The translations under genes and the position numbers were made by a program. The notes beneath the pieces were generated by a model, which searched no databases, was not told the DNA's origin, and saw nothing but the letters and a program-made list of their open reading frames with translations. Shown here piece after piece: positions 8,286-17,760 of a stretch of 44,137 bases of DNA. Source of the stretch: an uncultured Porphyromonadaceae bacterium (lineage in GTDB: Bacteria > Bacteroidota > Bacteroidia > Bacteroidales > Muribaculaceae). The stretch lies in contig CAMWVE010000023.1 in assembly GCA_947177685.1 (NCBI GenBank), positions 1 through 44,137 of the forward strand, in the 5' to 3' direction. Position 1 is the stretch's first letter, and each line of letters begins with the position of its first letter.

Positions 8286-11200
8286 GTGAGAAATATTTTT
8301 TCAAAGAAGAACCTGATGCTCACCGTGGCTATGTTCGGTGCATCACTTTCCATGTGGGGTCTTGACTTCACACAGGGCAACCTGAAATATGAAGTGAATC
8401 CTGACAACACTTCCGTAACCGTGTCGTTGGTCGACAAAAATGCGGCTGACCATGTTGTCATTCCCGCACAGGTGACTAACGCCAACATCAAATATGACGT
8501 TACAGCCATCGCTCAACAAGGATTTGCTAACAGTAAAATCAAGTCAGTCTATATTCCCAAAAGCATCGCGACACTTGGCAATGAGGCATTCCAGTATTGT
8601 CGTGAGATTGAAACTGTAACCTTTGAAGAGGGCACTGCTGTGAAAGCCATCAGCAACCACTGTTTCAAGCATTGCGATAAGATAAAAGTGATGGAGATTC
8701 CTGAAGGTGTGGAATCTCTCGGTCAATGGAGTCTTGAATCACTGGAGTCGATGATTTCGCTCACCCTTCCCTCTACTCTGACTTACATGGGAAGCGGATG
8801 TGTGGCTTACAACTATGCGCTGTCAGTTATTTCAGTCAATGCCACCACCCCTCCGACACTTTATGACAAGGTTGGTTCGTTCGGTTTCCCCTTCCGTGAT
8901 TTACCCTTTGCGGCGATTTCGCTCTATGTTCCGGACGGTTGCACTGAAACCTATGCCCAGACACCGGGATGGAATGAGTTCTCTGTAATCACAACCGGTA
9001 AATTCTCCATGTTCAAGCAAGGTGCGTTCACCTATGCTGCCATCAGACCCAAGGCGGTTTCAGTGGTAGAATTTGACGGAAGCACCACCACTCCGGTTGT
9101 CCCCGCCCAGGTTACCGCTAACGGTGTTACTTACGATGTTGTCGCGCTCGGCGGATCGTTGTTCGCAAACCAGAAGATAACTTCTGTCAGCCTGCCCGTC
9201 GGTCTGGAAATCATTGGTGACAAGACTTTCAGATACTGTGATAAACTCAAGGAAATAACTCTGCCTGAGGGTCTTGAGAGAATAGGTGGAGGTGCGTTTA
9301 ATTCCACAGACATCAGTGTTTTTAATATTCCCAACAGTGTGGTTTACATCGGTAACGATGAGCCTTTCCCCACTGCCACCACAGTATTGGAACTTTCTCA
9401 TTCATTGAAAGCAGTTCCCAGAAAATGTTGCGTGTGGAGTAAGTTGACAGAGATTAATATTCCCGAAGGGGTGACTTCAATCGGCGAGGAGGCGTTCGTG
9501 GTAAGCAACAGTCTGAAAAAAGTGATGCTCCCCAGCACTCTTACCAGCATTGAAAAACGTGCTTTCGCTGAATCCCCTGCTATTTCCAATATCATCTGCG
9601 GCGCAAAAGTGCCTCCTGAAGGTGGTTCTGAAGATATTTTCTCCATGGAGGTTTATGACAGAGCGACTCTCAATGTTCCTGTCGGCACCGCACAGGCTTA
9701 CCGAAGCACCATGCCGTGGTCGCAGTTCAACAACATCGAGGAATTTGAATATTCACCCGATCTTGATTTTGAGTTCGGCGGCATCCTTTACAGCACCATC
9801 AACAGTTCTTCATTGAAAGTGGTTGGTATTAATAACAACGCAACCGATGTTGTCATCCCCAACGCAGTAAAACGCAACGGCTCGTTCATGAGTGTTGTGG
9901 AAATCGCTGACAACGCCTTTGAAGGCACTTCAATTAAATCAATCGAAATTGCGCAGTCGGTGACCAAAATCGGTAACAGTGCGTTTGCCGGTCTGAACAT
10001 GACCTCTGTGAAGGTACGCTCAATGATACCTCCGGTGTGTCCGGACAATGCGTTCACCGCAAACACATATAATAATGCAACACTCTTTGTAGGCTCACAG
10101 TGCAAGCAGAATTATGAAAACGCTCCATGCTGGAAAAACTTCCGCACCATCGTTGAAGAAGTTGAAGTAGGCAACGTGGTGACCGTAGGCAAATATATCC
10201 TGACCATCCTTGAGGACCAGTGTGTTGCACTCGGCTACGTTCCTGAGGCTCTTCAGGATAAAACCCTCAAAGAAATCCGCATCCCTGAAGAAGTGGAATA
10301 TGAAGGTGTGACATACACCGTGACTGCCATCGCTCCCGGCGGTTTTGAAAAACTGCTCTGTGGTGGCAGAGAACCTGACGGTACCACTCACCTTGTAGGG
10401 CACACCGGGTCAGTGAGAGTGTTCCTCCCTGAAACAATCGAGGAAATCGGTGACCGCGCCTTCTGTGAAGCTCACATATCAACCATCAACATCCCCTCGT
10501 CTGTGCACACCCTCGGAAAAGAATGTTTCTCACAGTGTCTGATGGAAAATGACATTGTCGTTCCCGGCGGCGTGACCACAATACCCAAAGATGCTTTCTC
10601 TTGGCTCTGGCATGTCAACAAACTCACTCTGTCAAGCGGTGTCGAGGAAATCGATGAAAGCGCTTTCATTTTCGGTAAAATAAAGGAATTTTATCTTCCC
10701 GCAAGCATCTCAAGAATCGGCAATCAGGCATTCGGCTACGGTCAGCAGCGAAAAGTGGAGGTTGAGGACCTTGAAGGATTCCTTAATCTCACGTTCGGTG
10801 ACAGCGGTGCCAACCCGCTCTGCAGCAATGCCGATCTTTTCTGGAAAGGCAACCCCGTGACCGAAATTGATTTCGGCGACTACTTCATCACCGAGGTTGG
10901 CGAATATGCTCTCTATGGCTGCACAAGCCTCGAAAAGGTTGTTTTCCCCAGAAACTTGACAGTCATCGGCTATCAGGCGTTTAACAATGCACGCAACATC
11001 CGCACCGTTGAGTGCCAGAATGAAACCTGCATCCAGACCCAGTACACCGGCAATGCATTCGACCCGTCGACCACCAGCTTCGGCACTCTCTATGTTCCCG
11101 TTGGCTGCAAGGAAGAATATGTCGATAACCAGCTTAACAGAACTTGGGGTGAGTTCGTGAATGTCATCGAGAAAGATTTCGGCGGCGTTGATGAAATCGA

Positions 11201-11384
11201 GGCTGACAGCAATGGCATCACCGTCAACGGCAACTCCGTTATCAATCACAATGGCACCAATGTAAAAGTTTATGACGTGACAGGCAGCCTCATCTACTCA
11301 GGCTCTGATTCAGTCATCAACCTCAACCGCGGCTTCTACATCGTTGCTGCAGGCGAAACAACAACAAAAATTTCTATAAACTAA
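8286..11384 (+). CDS. BspA-like leucine-rich-repeat surface protein 3 (GTG start)
   Basis: A 1032-aa LRR_5 protein. The start is GTG at 8286. It is preferred over the ATG at 8316 because GTG-AGA-AAT matches the ATG-AGA-AAT start of paralog 4 and gives an intact signal peptide (MRNIFSKKNLMLTVAMFGAS). Modules begin near residues 27, 242, 494 and 631. Module 4 has a Cys-containing excursion around GGREPDGTTHLVGHTG before the repeats resume. The C-terminus (from ~992: VKVYDVTGSLIYSG, GFYIVAAGE, ending KISIN) is T9SS-like. The last module is very close to that of paralog 5 (for example TQYTGNAF and LNRTW are shared). It is in the middle of the likely five-gene operon. A rare start codon may lower its translation relative to its neighbours. 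Confidence 0.88.
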   Translation: MRNIFSKKNLMLTVAMFGASLSMWGLDFTQGNLKYEVNPDNTSVTVSLVDKNAADHVVIPAQVTNANIKYDVTAIAQQGFANSKIKSVYIPKSIATLGNEAFQYCREIETVTFEEGTAVKAISNHCFKHCDKIKVMEIPEGVESLGQWSLESLESMISLTLPSTLTYMGSGCVAYNYALSVISVNATTPPTLYDKVGSFGFPFRDLPFAAISLYVPDGCTETYAQTPGWNEFSVITTGKFSMFKQGAFTYAAIRPKAVSVVEFDGSTTTPVVPAQVTANGVTYDVVALGGSLFANQKITSVSLPVGLEIIGDKTFRYCDKLKEITLPEGLERIGGGAFNSTDISVFNIPNSVVYIGNDEPFPTATTVLELSHSLKAVPRKCCVWSKLTEINIPEGVTSIGEEAFVVSNSLKKVMLPSTLTSIEKRAFAESPAISNIICGAKVPPEGGSEDIFSMEVYDRATLNVPVGTAQAYRSTMPWSQFNNIEEFEYSPDLDFEFGGILYSTINSSSLKVVGINNNATDVVIPNAVKRNGSFMSVVEIADNAFEGTSIKSIEIAQSVTKIGNSAFAGLNMTSVKVRSMIPPVCPDNAFTANTYNNATLFVGSQCKQNYENAPCWKNFRTIVEEVEVGNVVTVGKYILTILEDQCVALGYVPEALQDKTLKEIRIPEEVEYEGVTYTVTAIAPGGFEKLLCGGREPDGTTHLVGHTGSVRVFLPETIEEIGDRAFCEAHISTINIPSSVHTLGKECFSQCLMENDIVVPGGVTTIPKDAFSWLWHVNKLTLSSGVEEIDESAFIFGKIKEFYLPASISRIGNQAFGYGQQRKVEVEDLEGFLNLTFGDSGANPLCSNADLFWKGNPVTEIDFGDYFITEVGEYALYGCTSLEKVVFPRNLTVIGYQAFNNARNIRTVECQNETCIQTQYTGNAFDPSTTSFGTLYVPVGCKEEYVDNQLNRTWGEFVNVIEKDFGGVDEIEADSNGITVNGNSVINHNGTNVKVYDVTGSLIYSGSDSVINLNRGFYIVAAGETTTKISIN

Positions 11385-11403
11385 TTGAATGTATCCGTTC
11401 ACA

Positions 11404-14400
11404 ATGAGAAATAATCTGACCGCAAAAAGTCTGTTGCTCTCTGCAGCTATGCTCGGGGCATCGTTCTCAGTGTGGGGACAGGAATTTCAGCAGGGCAATC
11501 TGAAATACACTGTCAACGCTGACAACACAACTGTGTCAGTAGCGGCAGCCAGCAGGAACTCGTCCGATGCGCTTGTAATTCCGTCAACGGTTACAGACAA
11601 CGGAAAGACATATACAGTGACTGCTGTCAAGGAGTCAGGATTCGCGGAATGTAAGTTCACATCAATCCTGATTCCTAAGACCGTCACTGAGATAGGTTCC
11701 TGTGGGTTCCAATACTGCTCAAATACAAAGTCCATCACCTTCGAGGCAGGTTCAAAACTGACCTATGTAGCAGATCACACTTTCAAAGGATGCAGTCTGA
11801 TTAATGAGTTCGAGCTCCCCGAAGGAGTGACTGCAATAGGTGACTGGGCATTGGAGAGTATGACAGGCTTGTATGCTCTGACCCTTCCCTCAACCTTGAC
11901 AAAGATTGGGAGCGGTGCTATAGGATTGTGCCCGTCGCTCGGCGTAGTGACCGTGAAGGCAGCTGTTCCTCCCACCGTACGGGAAAATGTTTTCCGTGAA
12001 GATCCTTTTGCCACTTGTACGCTTTTAGTTCCCCAAGGTGCTGTCAGCAAATATAGCTTCGACGCTGTGTGGGGTCAGTTCGCCAACATAAAGGCGGGCA
12101 GCTACCGGTCGTTCACCACATCAGACTTTAAGTTTGGTGTGACTGACAGCGGCGTGGTGACAGTGATAGATTATCTCGGCAAAAACACCGTGATTGATAT
12201 TCCTGAAAAAGTGACTTACGAAGGCATCCAATACACCGTGAATGCACTCGGTCCCTATTTGTTCTACAAATCAGGCATATCTTCAGTAACTATCCCCTCA
12301 ACCGTTAAAATCATCGGTCCATCGGTATTCGAGAGCTGCAAGAGCCTTGAATACTTAACCATCCCCAATGGTGTGGAGCGCATCGGTGCAAAAGCGTTCA
12401 ATTACTCCGAAATCAAGTCTTTCATCCTGCCCAACAGTGTCAAACATCTGGGTGAAAAGCTGTTCCCCATGTCCACTCGGGTTCTGGAACTCTCAAAAAA
12501 TCTGAAGGAGCTTCCTTTACAAGTGTGTGCATGGAGCCAGATCACGGAGATTGTTGTTCCTGAAGGTGTCACCACCATCTGTAAAGAGGCTTTCGTTCGC
12601 AACGCAAAGCTGACCACAGTGATTCTCCCCACAACCCTTACCACCCTTGAAGAAAAAACTTTCGGCGATTCACCGTTGATCACCAAAGTCATCTGCGGCT
12701 CAACCAAAGCTCCCGCAGGCGGCTCGGACAACACTTTCTCCGACGAAGTTTACAAAGGTGCAACCCTTTATGTGCCGACCGGCTCATCAGACTCATACCG
12801 TAAAACCGCTCCTTGGTCAATGTTCAAAAACATTGAAGAATATGTATATTCCGCTGACAATGAGTTTACTGACGGCAACCTCCGTTACAGAGTCATTGAC
12901 AAGGAATCAGTGAAGGTTATCGGCGTTGCCGGCAATCCTGCCTCTGTCACCATCCCCGATGAATTGAAATTCAACGCACTCGACAGAAAGGTTGTTGAAA
13001 TCGCTGACAACGCTTTCGCCGGCAGTACGGTAAAATCGGTGGTGATCGGTCGTTCAGTGAAAGCAATCGGTAACAACTCATTCGGCGGACTGAACATGAC
13101 CTCCGTGAAGGTGCTTCCCTCTGATCCTCCCGTGTGTCCGGACAACGCATTCACCGAGGACACTTACAGAAATGCCACCCTCACCGTAGGCTCTCAGCTC
13201 AGGGTTTACTACATGGCTTCATCAGGCTGGAGTAACTTCAAGAACATTGTTGAGCAGGTAGAGGTCGGAAACAAAATCACCATGGGTAATTTTGTTTACA
13301 CCATCCTCGAGAATCAGCGTGTTGAAGCAGGCTTCACTGAAATGGCGCTTAAGGACAAGAGCATCACGGAAATCATCATACCTGATATGGTCAACATCTC
13401 AGGCAAGACCTACACCGTGACTGCAATCGCTCCCAAAGGATTCTATGCGCTGCAGTGTCCTGACACAAGAAAGCATATTGCAAACTGCACAGGCACCGTC
13501 AGAGTGGTGCTTCCCGAAACAATCAAGGAAATTGGTGAGGAAGCTTTCGGATATGCACATGTGTCTACCATCAACCTCCCCAACTCACTCACCACTCTTG
13601 GTAAAGGATGTTTCCACGGCTGTCTGATGACAAATGACATCGTTATTCCCGGTGGAGTGGTGGAAATACCCGTTGACGCCTTCTCATGGATATGGTATGT
13701 CAACAAGCTCACCCTGTCAGAAGGTGTGGAAAAAGTTGGTAAATCTGCCTTTGGTAGTTCTCGCTTTGCGGAAGTCTACATCCCGGCGTCATTGTATGAA
13801 ATCGGTAGCTTGGCTTTCGATAAGTACACTAATAAGGTAGAGGTAGCCGATCTTGAATCGTTCCTCAACATCAGCTTCTTTGACTACTGGTCCAATCCCT
13901 TGTATCCCGGTGCCGATCTTTACTGCAAAGGTAAACCTGTTAACGAAATCAACTTCGGTGACTACTCCATGACAACTGTGGGTAAATTTCAGCTCTATGG
14001 ATGCAACAGCCTGACAAAAGTGGTGTTCCCGCGCAACTTCACCGAAGTAGGTTATAGGGCATTTTATGATGCGAAAAATCTGCGCACCGTGGAGTGCATG
14101 AACCCTGATTGCATAATCACCGATTGGCATGACACCCCCTTCTCGGCTGAAACAACCGATAAAGGCACCCTTTATATTCCCGTTGGCAGCAAAAACGCGT
14201 ATGTCACTAACCAGAAATATACGATTTGGGCTACTTTCAAGAACATCGTTGAGACAAACTTCGGCGGAGTTGAAGGCGTGGAAGCTGACAACAACAGCAT
14301 CACCGTCAGCGGCAACACCGTAGTGAATCCCGACGGCATCAGCGTCAAAGTCTATGACGTGGCAGGCAACATCGTTTACGAAGGCACTGAAAACGTCATC

Positions 14401-14466
14401 ACCCTTGCAAGCGGCTTCTACTTGGTGGCAGCTGACAATAAAACTGTAAAAATTTTTATAAACTAA
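11404..14466 (+). CDS. BspA-like leucine-rich-repeat surface protein 4
   Basis: A 1020-aa LRR_5 protein. The start was placed at the ATG at 11404 (MRNNLTAKSLLLSAAMLGAS) rather than 11389, because it aligns with the signal peptides of paralogs 3 and 5. The signal peptide ends near VWGQ. Four modules begin near residues 27, 236, 487 and 624. The C-terminus (from ~981: VKVYDVAGNIVYEG, GFYLVAADN, ending KIFIN) is T9SS type A-like. Modules 1-3 are closest to paralog 5: QGNLKYTVN, CKFTS..IPKTV and the FTDGNLRYRV/FTIGDLRYSV pair. The pre-CTD linker GVEGVEADN instead resembles paralog 2. The gap to the previous stop is 19 bases and to the next start 18. Predicted cell-surface adhesin; ligand unknown. 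Confidence 0.89.
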   Translation: MRNNLTAKSLLLSAAMLGASFSVWGQEFQQGNLKYTVNADNTTVSVAAASRNSSDALVIPSTVTDNGKTYTVTAVKESGFAECKFTSILIPKTVTEIGSCGFQYCSNTKSITFEAGSKLTYVADHTFKGCSLINEFELPEGVTAIGDWALESMTGLYALTLPSTLTKIGSGAIGLCPSLGVVTVKAAVPPTVRENVFREDPFATCTLLVPQGAVSKYSFDAVWGQFANIKAGSYRSFTTSDFKFGVTDSGVVTVIDYLGKNTVIDIPEKVTYEGIQYTVNALGPYLFYKSGISSVTIPSTVKIIGPSVFESCKSLEYLTIPNGVERIGAKAFNYSEIKSFILPNSVKHLGEKLFPMSTRVLELSKNLKELPLQVCAWSQITEIVVPEGVTTICKEAFVRNAKLTTVILPTTLTTLEEKTFGDSPLITKVICGSTKAPAGGSDNTFSDEVYKGATLYVPTGSSDSYRKTAPWSMFKNIEEYVYSADNEFTDGNLRYRVIDKESVKVIGVAGNPASVTIPDELKFNALDRKVVEIADNAFAGSTVKSVVIGRSVKAIGNNSFGGLNMTSVKVLPSDPPVCPDNAFTEDTYRNATLTVGSQLRVYYMASSGWSNFKNIVEQVEVGNKITMGNFVYTILENQRVEAGFTEMALKDKSITEIIIPDMVNISGKTYTVTAIAPKGFYALQCPDTRKHIANCTGTVRVVLPETIKEIGEEAFGYAHVSTINLPNSLTTLGKGCFHGCLMTNDIVIPGGVVEIPVDAFSWIWYVNKLTLSEGVEKVGKSAFGSSRFAEVYIPASLYEIGSLAFDKYTNKVEVADLESFLNISFFDYWSNPLYPGADLYCKGKPVNEINFGDYSMTTVGKFQLYGCNSLTKVVFPRNFTEVGYRAFYDAKNLRTVECMNPDCIITDWHDTPFSAETTDKGTLYIPVGSKNAYVTNQKYTIWATFKNIVETNFGGVEGVEADNNSITVSGNTVVNPDGISVKVYDVAGNIVYEGTENVITLASGFYLVAADNKTVKIFIN

Positions 14467-14484
14467 TCAATTATATCCAACACA

Positions 14485-17400
14485 ATGAAAAAAATTCTAA
14501 CAGGAAAAAGCCTGATGCTTTCCGTGGCTATGCTCGGAGCATCGCTTTCAGTGTGGGGACAGGAGTTTACTCAGGGCAACCTGAAGTACACTGTCAATCC
14601 TGACAATCTGACTGTGTCAGTTGCAGCAGCCGACAAGAATTCGACTGATGCTGTTGTCATCCCCTCAAAAGTGACCAACGGAGGCACTACCTATGAAGTC
14701 ACAATCATCGCACAATCCGGTTTCGAACACTGTAAATTCACTTCAGTTGTCATCCCCAAGACTGTCGTTGAGGTGGCTCCTTACGGATTCCAGTATGCTG
14801 AAAATCTCCAGTCAATTACATTTGAAGAAGGTTCAAACCTGAAATATGTAGCACACCACGGGTTCAAATACTGTAACAAAGTAAAAGAATTCGAACTTCC
14901 CGAAGGTGTGACCGAAATCGGTGACTGGTCAATGGAGAAAATGTCAGGTGCGATTAGCATAACACTTCCTTCAACCCTTACCAAAATCGGTGACGGTGCC
15001 ATCGGCTGGTGTACTTCACTGAGCGCACTTACCATGAAGTCAACCACTCCTCCCGCAGGTCCTGCAGGCATGTTCCGTGACATGGCGTTCGACATGTGTA
15101 CGCTTTTCGTTCCCGAAGGTTGCGTGGGCAACTACAGCAGCGATCCCATCTGGGGTCAGTTCACCAACATCACCACCGGCAGCTATCAGGCATTTACCGT
15201 TGGCGACTGGAAATATGGTATTGTAAATGCAGGCGAAGTGTCAATTCTTTCATATAATGGTAATGCTACAGAAATCACCATCCCCGAAAAGGTTACATAC
15301 GAAGGTAAACAGTACACCATTGTTTCAATCGGTGGCTCACTGTTCTACAAATCAAACATCACTTCAGTGAAAATACCTAATTCAATAAAAACCATCGGTG
15401 GTTCTGCATTCGAGGAATGTAAACAGCTTTCAGAAATCACACTCCCCGAAGGTCTGGAGCGTATCGAAGCACATGCTTTCCTGAACACTAACATCAAGCG
15501 CTTCATTCTCCCCAACACAGTGAATTACCTTGGTAACAAAGTGTTCCCCAGCACCACTGAGGTTCTGGAACTCTCAAACAGCCTCACAGTGATTCCCGAA
15601 GAAACCTGTGTATGGAACAAACTTACATCTATCATCATTCCTGAAGGTGTAAACACCATCAAAACTGAAGCGTTCGTTTGCAGCAACTTGATGACATCAG
15701 TTTCACTGCCTTCGACCCTCACCACCCTTGAACGCAAGACTTTCGGCGAATCATCACAGATCAGAACCGTTATCTGCGGTGCTAAAGTAGCTCCTCAAGG
15801 TGGCTCTGACAACACATTTGCCAATGATGTCTACAACTCGGCTACCCTCTATGTGCCTGTTGGTTCAACTCAGTCTTACCGCAACACTGCTCCTTGGTCA
15901 CAGTTCAACAACATCGAGGAGTTCGCTTACAGCTCTGACAATGAATTCACCATCGGCGACCTGCGTTACAGTGTCATCAACGGTTCATCAGTTAAAGTTA
16001 TCGGTGTGGCAGGTACTCCTGCTTCGGTTACTATCCCCAATGCAGTAAAATACAACGCAGCATTCCGTAATGTTGTTGAAATCGCTGAAAACGCTTTCGT
16101 AGGCAGCACAGTGAAATCAGTTGAAATCGGTCAGTCAGTTGCTAAGATCGGCAACAACGCCTTCGGCGGTCTCACCCTTGAATCAGTGAAGGTATTCCCC
16201 ATGGAAGCTCCCCTGTGTCCTGACAACGCATTCACCACTGCCACTTACAACAACGCAACTCTCTTTGTAGGCGCACAGTGCAAGCCCATTTATGAAGTTG
16301 CCGCAGGCTGGAAAAACTTCAAGAACATTGTTGAAGAAGTTGAAACCGGTAACAAAATCACTGTTGGAAACTACGTTTACACCATCCTTGAAGATGAATG
16401 TGTTGCTGTCGGCTTCACTGAAGAAGCTCTTCAGGACAAAACCATCACTGAAATCATCATTCCCGAGGAAGTTGAAATCGAAGGCGTGACCTACACCGTT
16501 ACAGCCATCGCTCCCAAAGGTTTCTATGAACTGCAGTGCCCCGGCACTTCCCCCGAAGGTAAATCTCACCTCGTCGCATGTACCGGTACAGTGAAAATGG
16601 TTCTTCCCGAAACCATCGAAGAAATCGGTGAAGAAGCATTCAAGGATGCACACATCTCAACTATCAACTTCCCCTCTTCACTGACCACCCTTGGTCGTGC
16701 ATGCTTCAACGGCTGTCTGCTGACAAATGACATTGTAATCCCCGGTGGCGTTAACGAAATCGGTGAGGATGCTTTCGCTTGGGTATGGCATGTTAACAAA
16801 GTCACTCTCTCTGAAGGTGTTGAATCCATCGGCAGAGCTGCCTTCAACTTCAGCCATATTAAAGAACTTTACCTCCCCGCTTCAATCTCATTTGTTGGTA
16901 GCCTCGCATTCGGCTACGGTGAGTTATCAAAAGTTGAAGTTGCCGACATGGAATCATTCCTCAACATCACTTACTCTGACTCATGGTCTAACCCCATGGG
17001 TAACAAAGCCGCTCTCTACTACAAAGGCAAACCTGTGACTGAAATCAACTTCGGTGACTACTTCATCACCGAACTCGGCGAATATCAGCTTCAGGGTTGC
17101 TCAAGCCTCGAAAAAGTTGTTTTCCCGCAGAACTTCACCTCCATCGGTTACGAAGCATTTAACAACGCTAACAACATCCGCACAGTTGAATGTATGAACG
17201 AGACCTGCATCAGCACTCAGTACACCGGCAACGCTTTCTCTTCATCTACAACCAACTTCGGTACACTCTATGTTCCCGTTGGCTGCAAGGCTGAATATGT
17301 TGAAAATCCGCTGAACAGAACTTGGAGTGCTTTCGTGAACGTCGTGGAAAAAGAATTCGGTGGCGTTGATGAAATTGAAGCTGACGGCGCAGACATCACT

Positions 17401-17562
17401 GTCAACGGCGGTGACATCCTCAACCCCATGGCTTACTCAATCGAAGTTTATGACGTTGCCGGAAGCCTCATCTACTCAGGTAACGACACCGTCATCAAGA
17501 CCGTTGCCAAAGGCATCGTGCTTGTAAAATACGACAACAAAGTTGTCAAGTTAGCTCTTTGA
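14485..17562 (+). CDS. BspA-like leucine-rich-repeat surface protein 5 (altered C-terminus)
   Basis: A 1025-aa LRR_5 protein, the last of the array. The signal peptide (MKKILTGKSLMLSVAMLGAS) ends near VWGQ. Modules start near residues 27, 236, 487 and 625. Its N-terminal modules resemble paralog 4, while its last module and linker (NETCISTQYTGNAF, GGVDEIEAD) resemble paralog 3, so it looks like a mosaic. The C-terminal domain starts normally (IEVYDVAGSLIYSG) but ends GIVLVKYDNKVVKLAL. The usual GxYxV and final K.xIN pattern is changed, so sorting efficiency may differ. The stop is followed by a large hairpin (17591-17629) and then the SusC gene. Codon use is strongly biased (CCC, GGT, AAC, TTC), similar to the SusC gene, which suggests high expression. 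Confidence 0.89.
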   Translation: MKKILTGKSLMLSVAMLGASLSVWGQEFTQGNLKYTVNPDNLTVSVAAADKNSTDAVVIPSKVTNGGTTYEVTIIAQSGFEHCKFTSVVIPKTVVEVAPYGFQYAENLQSITFEEGSNLKYVAHHGFKYCNKVKEFELPEGVTEIGDWSMEKMSGAISITLPSTLTKIGDGAIGWCTSLSALTMKSTTPPAGPAGMFRDMAFDMCTLFVPEGCVGNYSSDPIWGQFTNITTGSYQAFTVGDWKYGIVNAGEVSILSYNGNATEITIPEKVTYEGKQYTIVSIGGSLFYKSNITSVKIPNSIKTIGGSAFEECKQLSEITLPEGLERIEAHAFLNTNIKRFILPNTVNYLGNKVFPSTTEVLELSNSLTVIPEETCVWNKLTSIIIPEGVNTIKTEAFVCSNLMTSVSLPSTLTTLERKTFGESSQIRTVICGAKVAPQGGSDNTFANDVYNSATLYVPVGSTQSYRNTAPWSQFNNIEEFAYSSDNEFTIGDLRYSVINGSSVKVIGVAGTPASVTIPNAVKYNAAFRNVVEIAENAFVGSTVKSVEIGQSVAKIGNNAFGGLTLESVKVFPMEAPLCPDNAFTTATYNNATLFVGAQCKPIYEVAAGWKNFKNIVEEVETGNKITVGNYVYTILEDECVAVGFTEEALQDKTITEIIIPEEVEIEGVTYTVTAIAPKGFYELQCPGTSPEGKSHLVACTGTVKMVLPETIEEIGEEAFKDAHISTINFPSSLTTLGRACFNGCLLTNDIVIPGGVNEIGEDAFAWVWHVNKVTLSEGVESIGRAAFNFSHIKELYLPASISFVGSLAFGYGELSKVEVADMESFLNITYSDSWSNPMGNKAALYYKGKPVTEINFGDYFITELGEYQLQGCSSLEKVVFPQNFTSIGYEAFNNANNIRTVECMNETCISTQYTGNAFSSSTTNFGTLYVPVGCKAEYVENPLNRTWSAFVNVVEKEFGGVDEIEADGADITVNGGDILNPMAYSIEVYDVAGSLIYSGNDTVIKTVAKGIVLVKYDNKVVKLAL

Positions 17563-17590
17563 ACAATAGTGTTTTAGGTTTTAGGGTTCG

Positions 17591-17629
17591 TAGAAGTCAG
17601 TTCCCGGTCCTGACCGGGGCTGACTTCTA
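17591..17629 (+). terminator. Large hairpin between the BspA array and the SusCD locus
   Basis: Outer arms TAGAAGTCAG (17591-17600) and CTGACTTCTA (17620-17629) pair perfectly. After a small internal loop, CCCGGT pairs with ACCGGG around the loop CCTG. The base is followed by TTAAAAT, not a strong T run. It may therefore be a weak terminator, a 3'-end stabiliser or a processing site, allowing partial read-through into the downstream locus. No TAnnTTTG box is evident in 17641-17760. Confidence 0.5.
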
Positions 17630-17760
17630 TTAAAATCCGCAACACACACAAATTAATATAAATTATAAAAATTCCAACCCCAAAAAAACAATCAGAATCA
17701 CATTCACTCTAACCCGATTACTTATTCTTAATTAATTTAACCTTATTATTATCACAGCGT

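Noticed and set aside
10710-11249. 179-codon open frame on the minus strand inside BspA gene 3 (similar ones at 7506-8030, 16183-16653 and 26709-27302)
   Set aside because: They lie fully antisense to clearly coding genes with recognisable LRR or GH31 domains, and their translations show no family features.
2946-17562. Repetitive DNA that could suggest a CRISPR or satellite array
   Set aside because: The repeats are in-frame LRR codons (~23-residue period) in long open genes, with no fixed-length spacers.
17641-17760. Promoter directly upstream of the SusC gene
   Set aside because: The region is AT-rich but contains no TAnnTTTG box at a sensible distance; expression may come from an atypical promoter or read-through.
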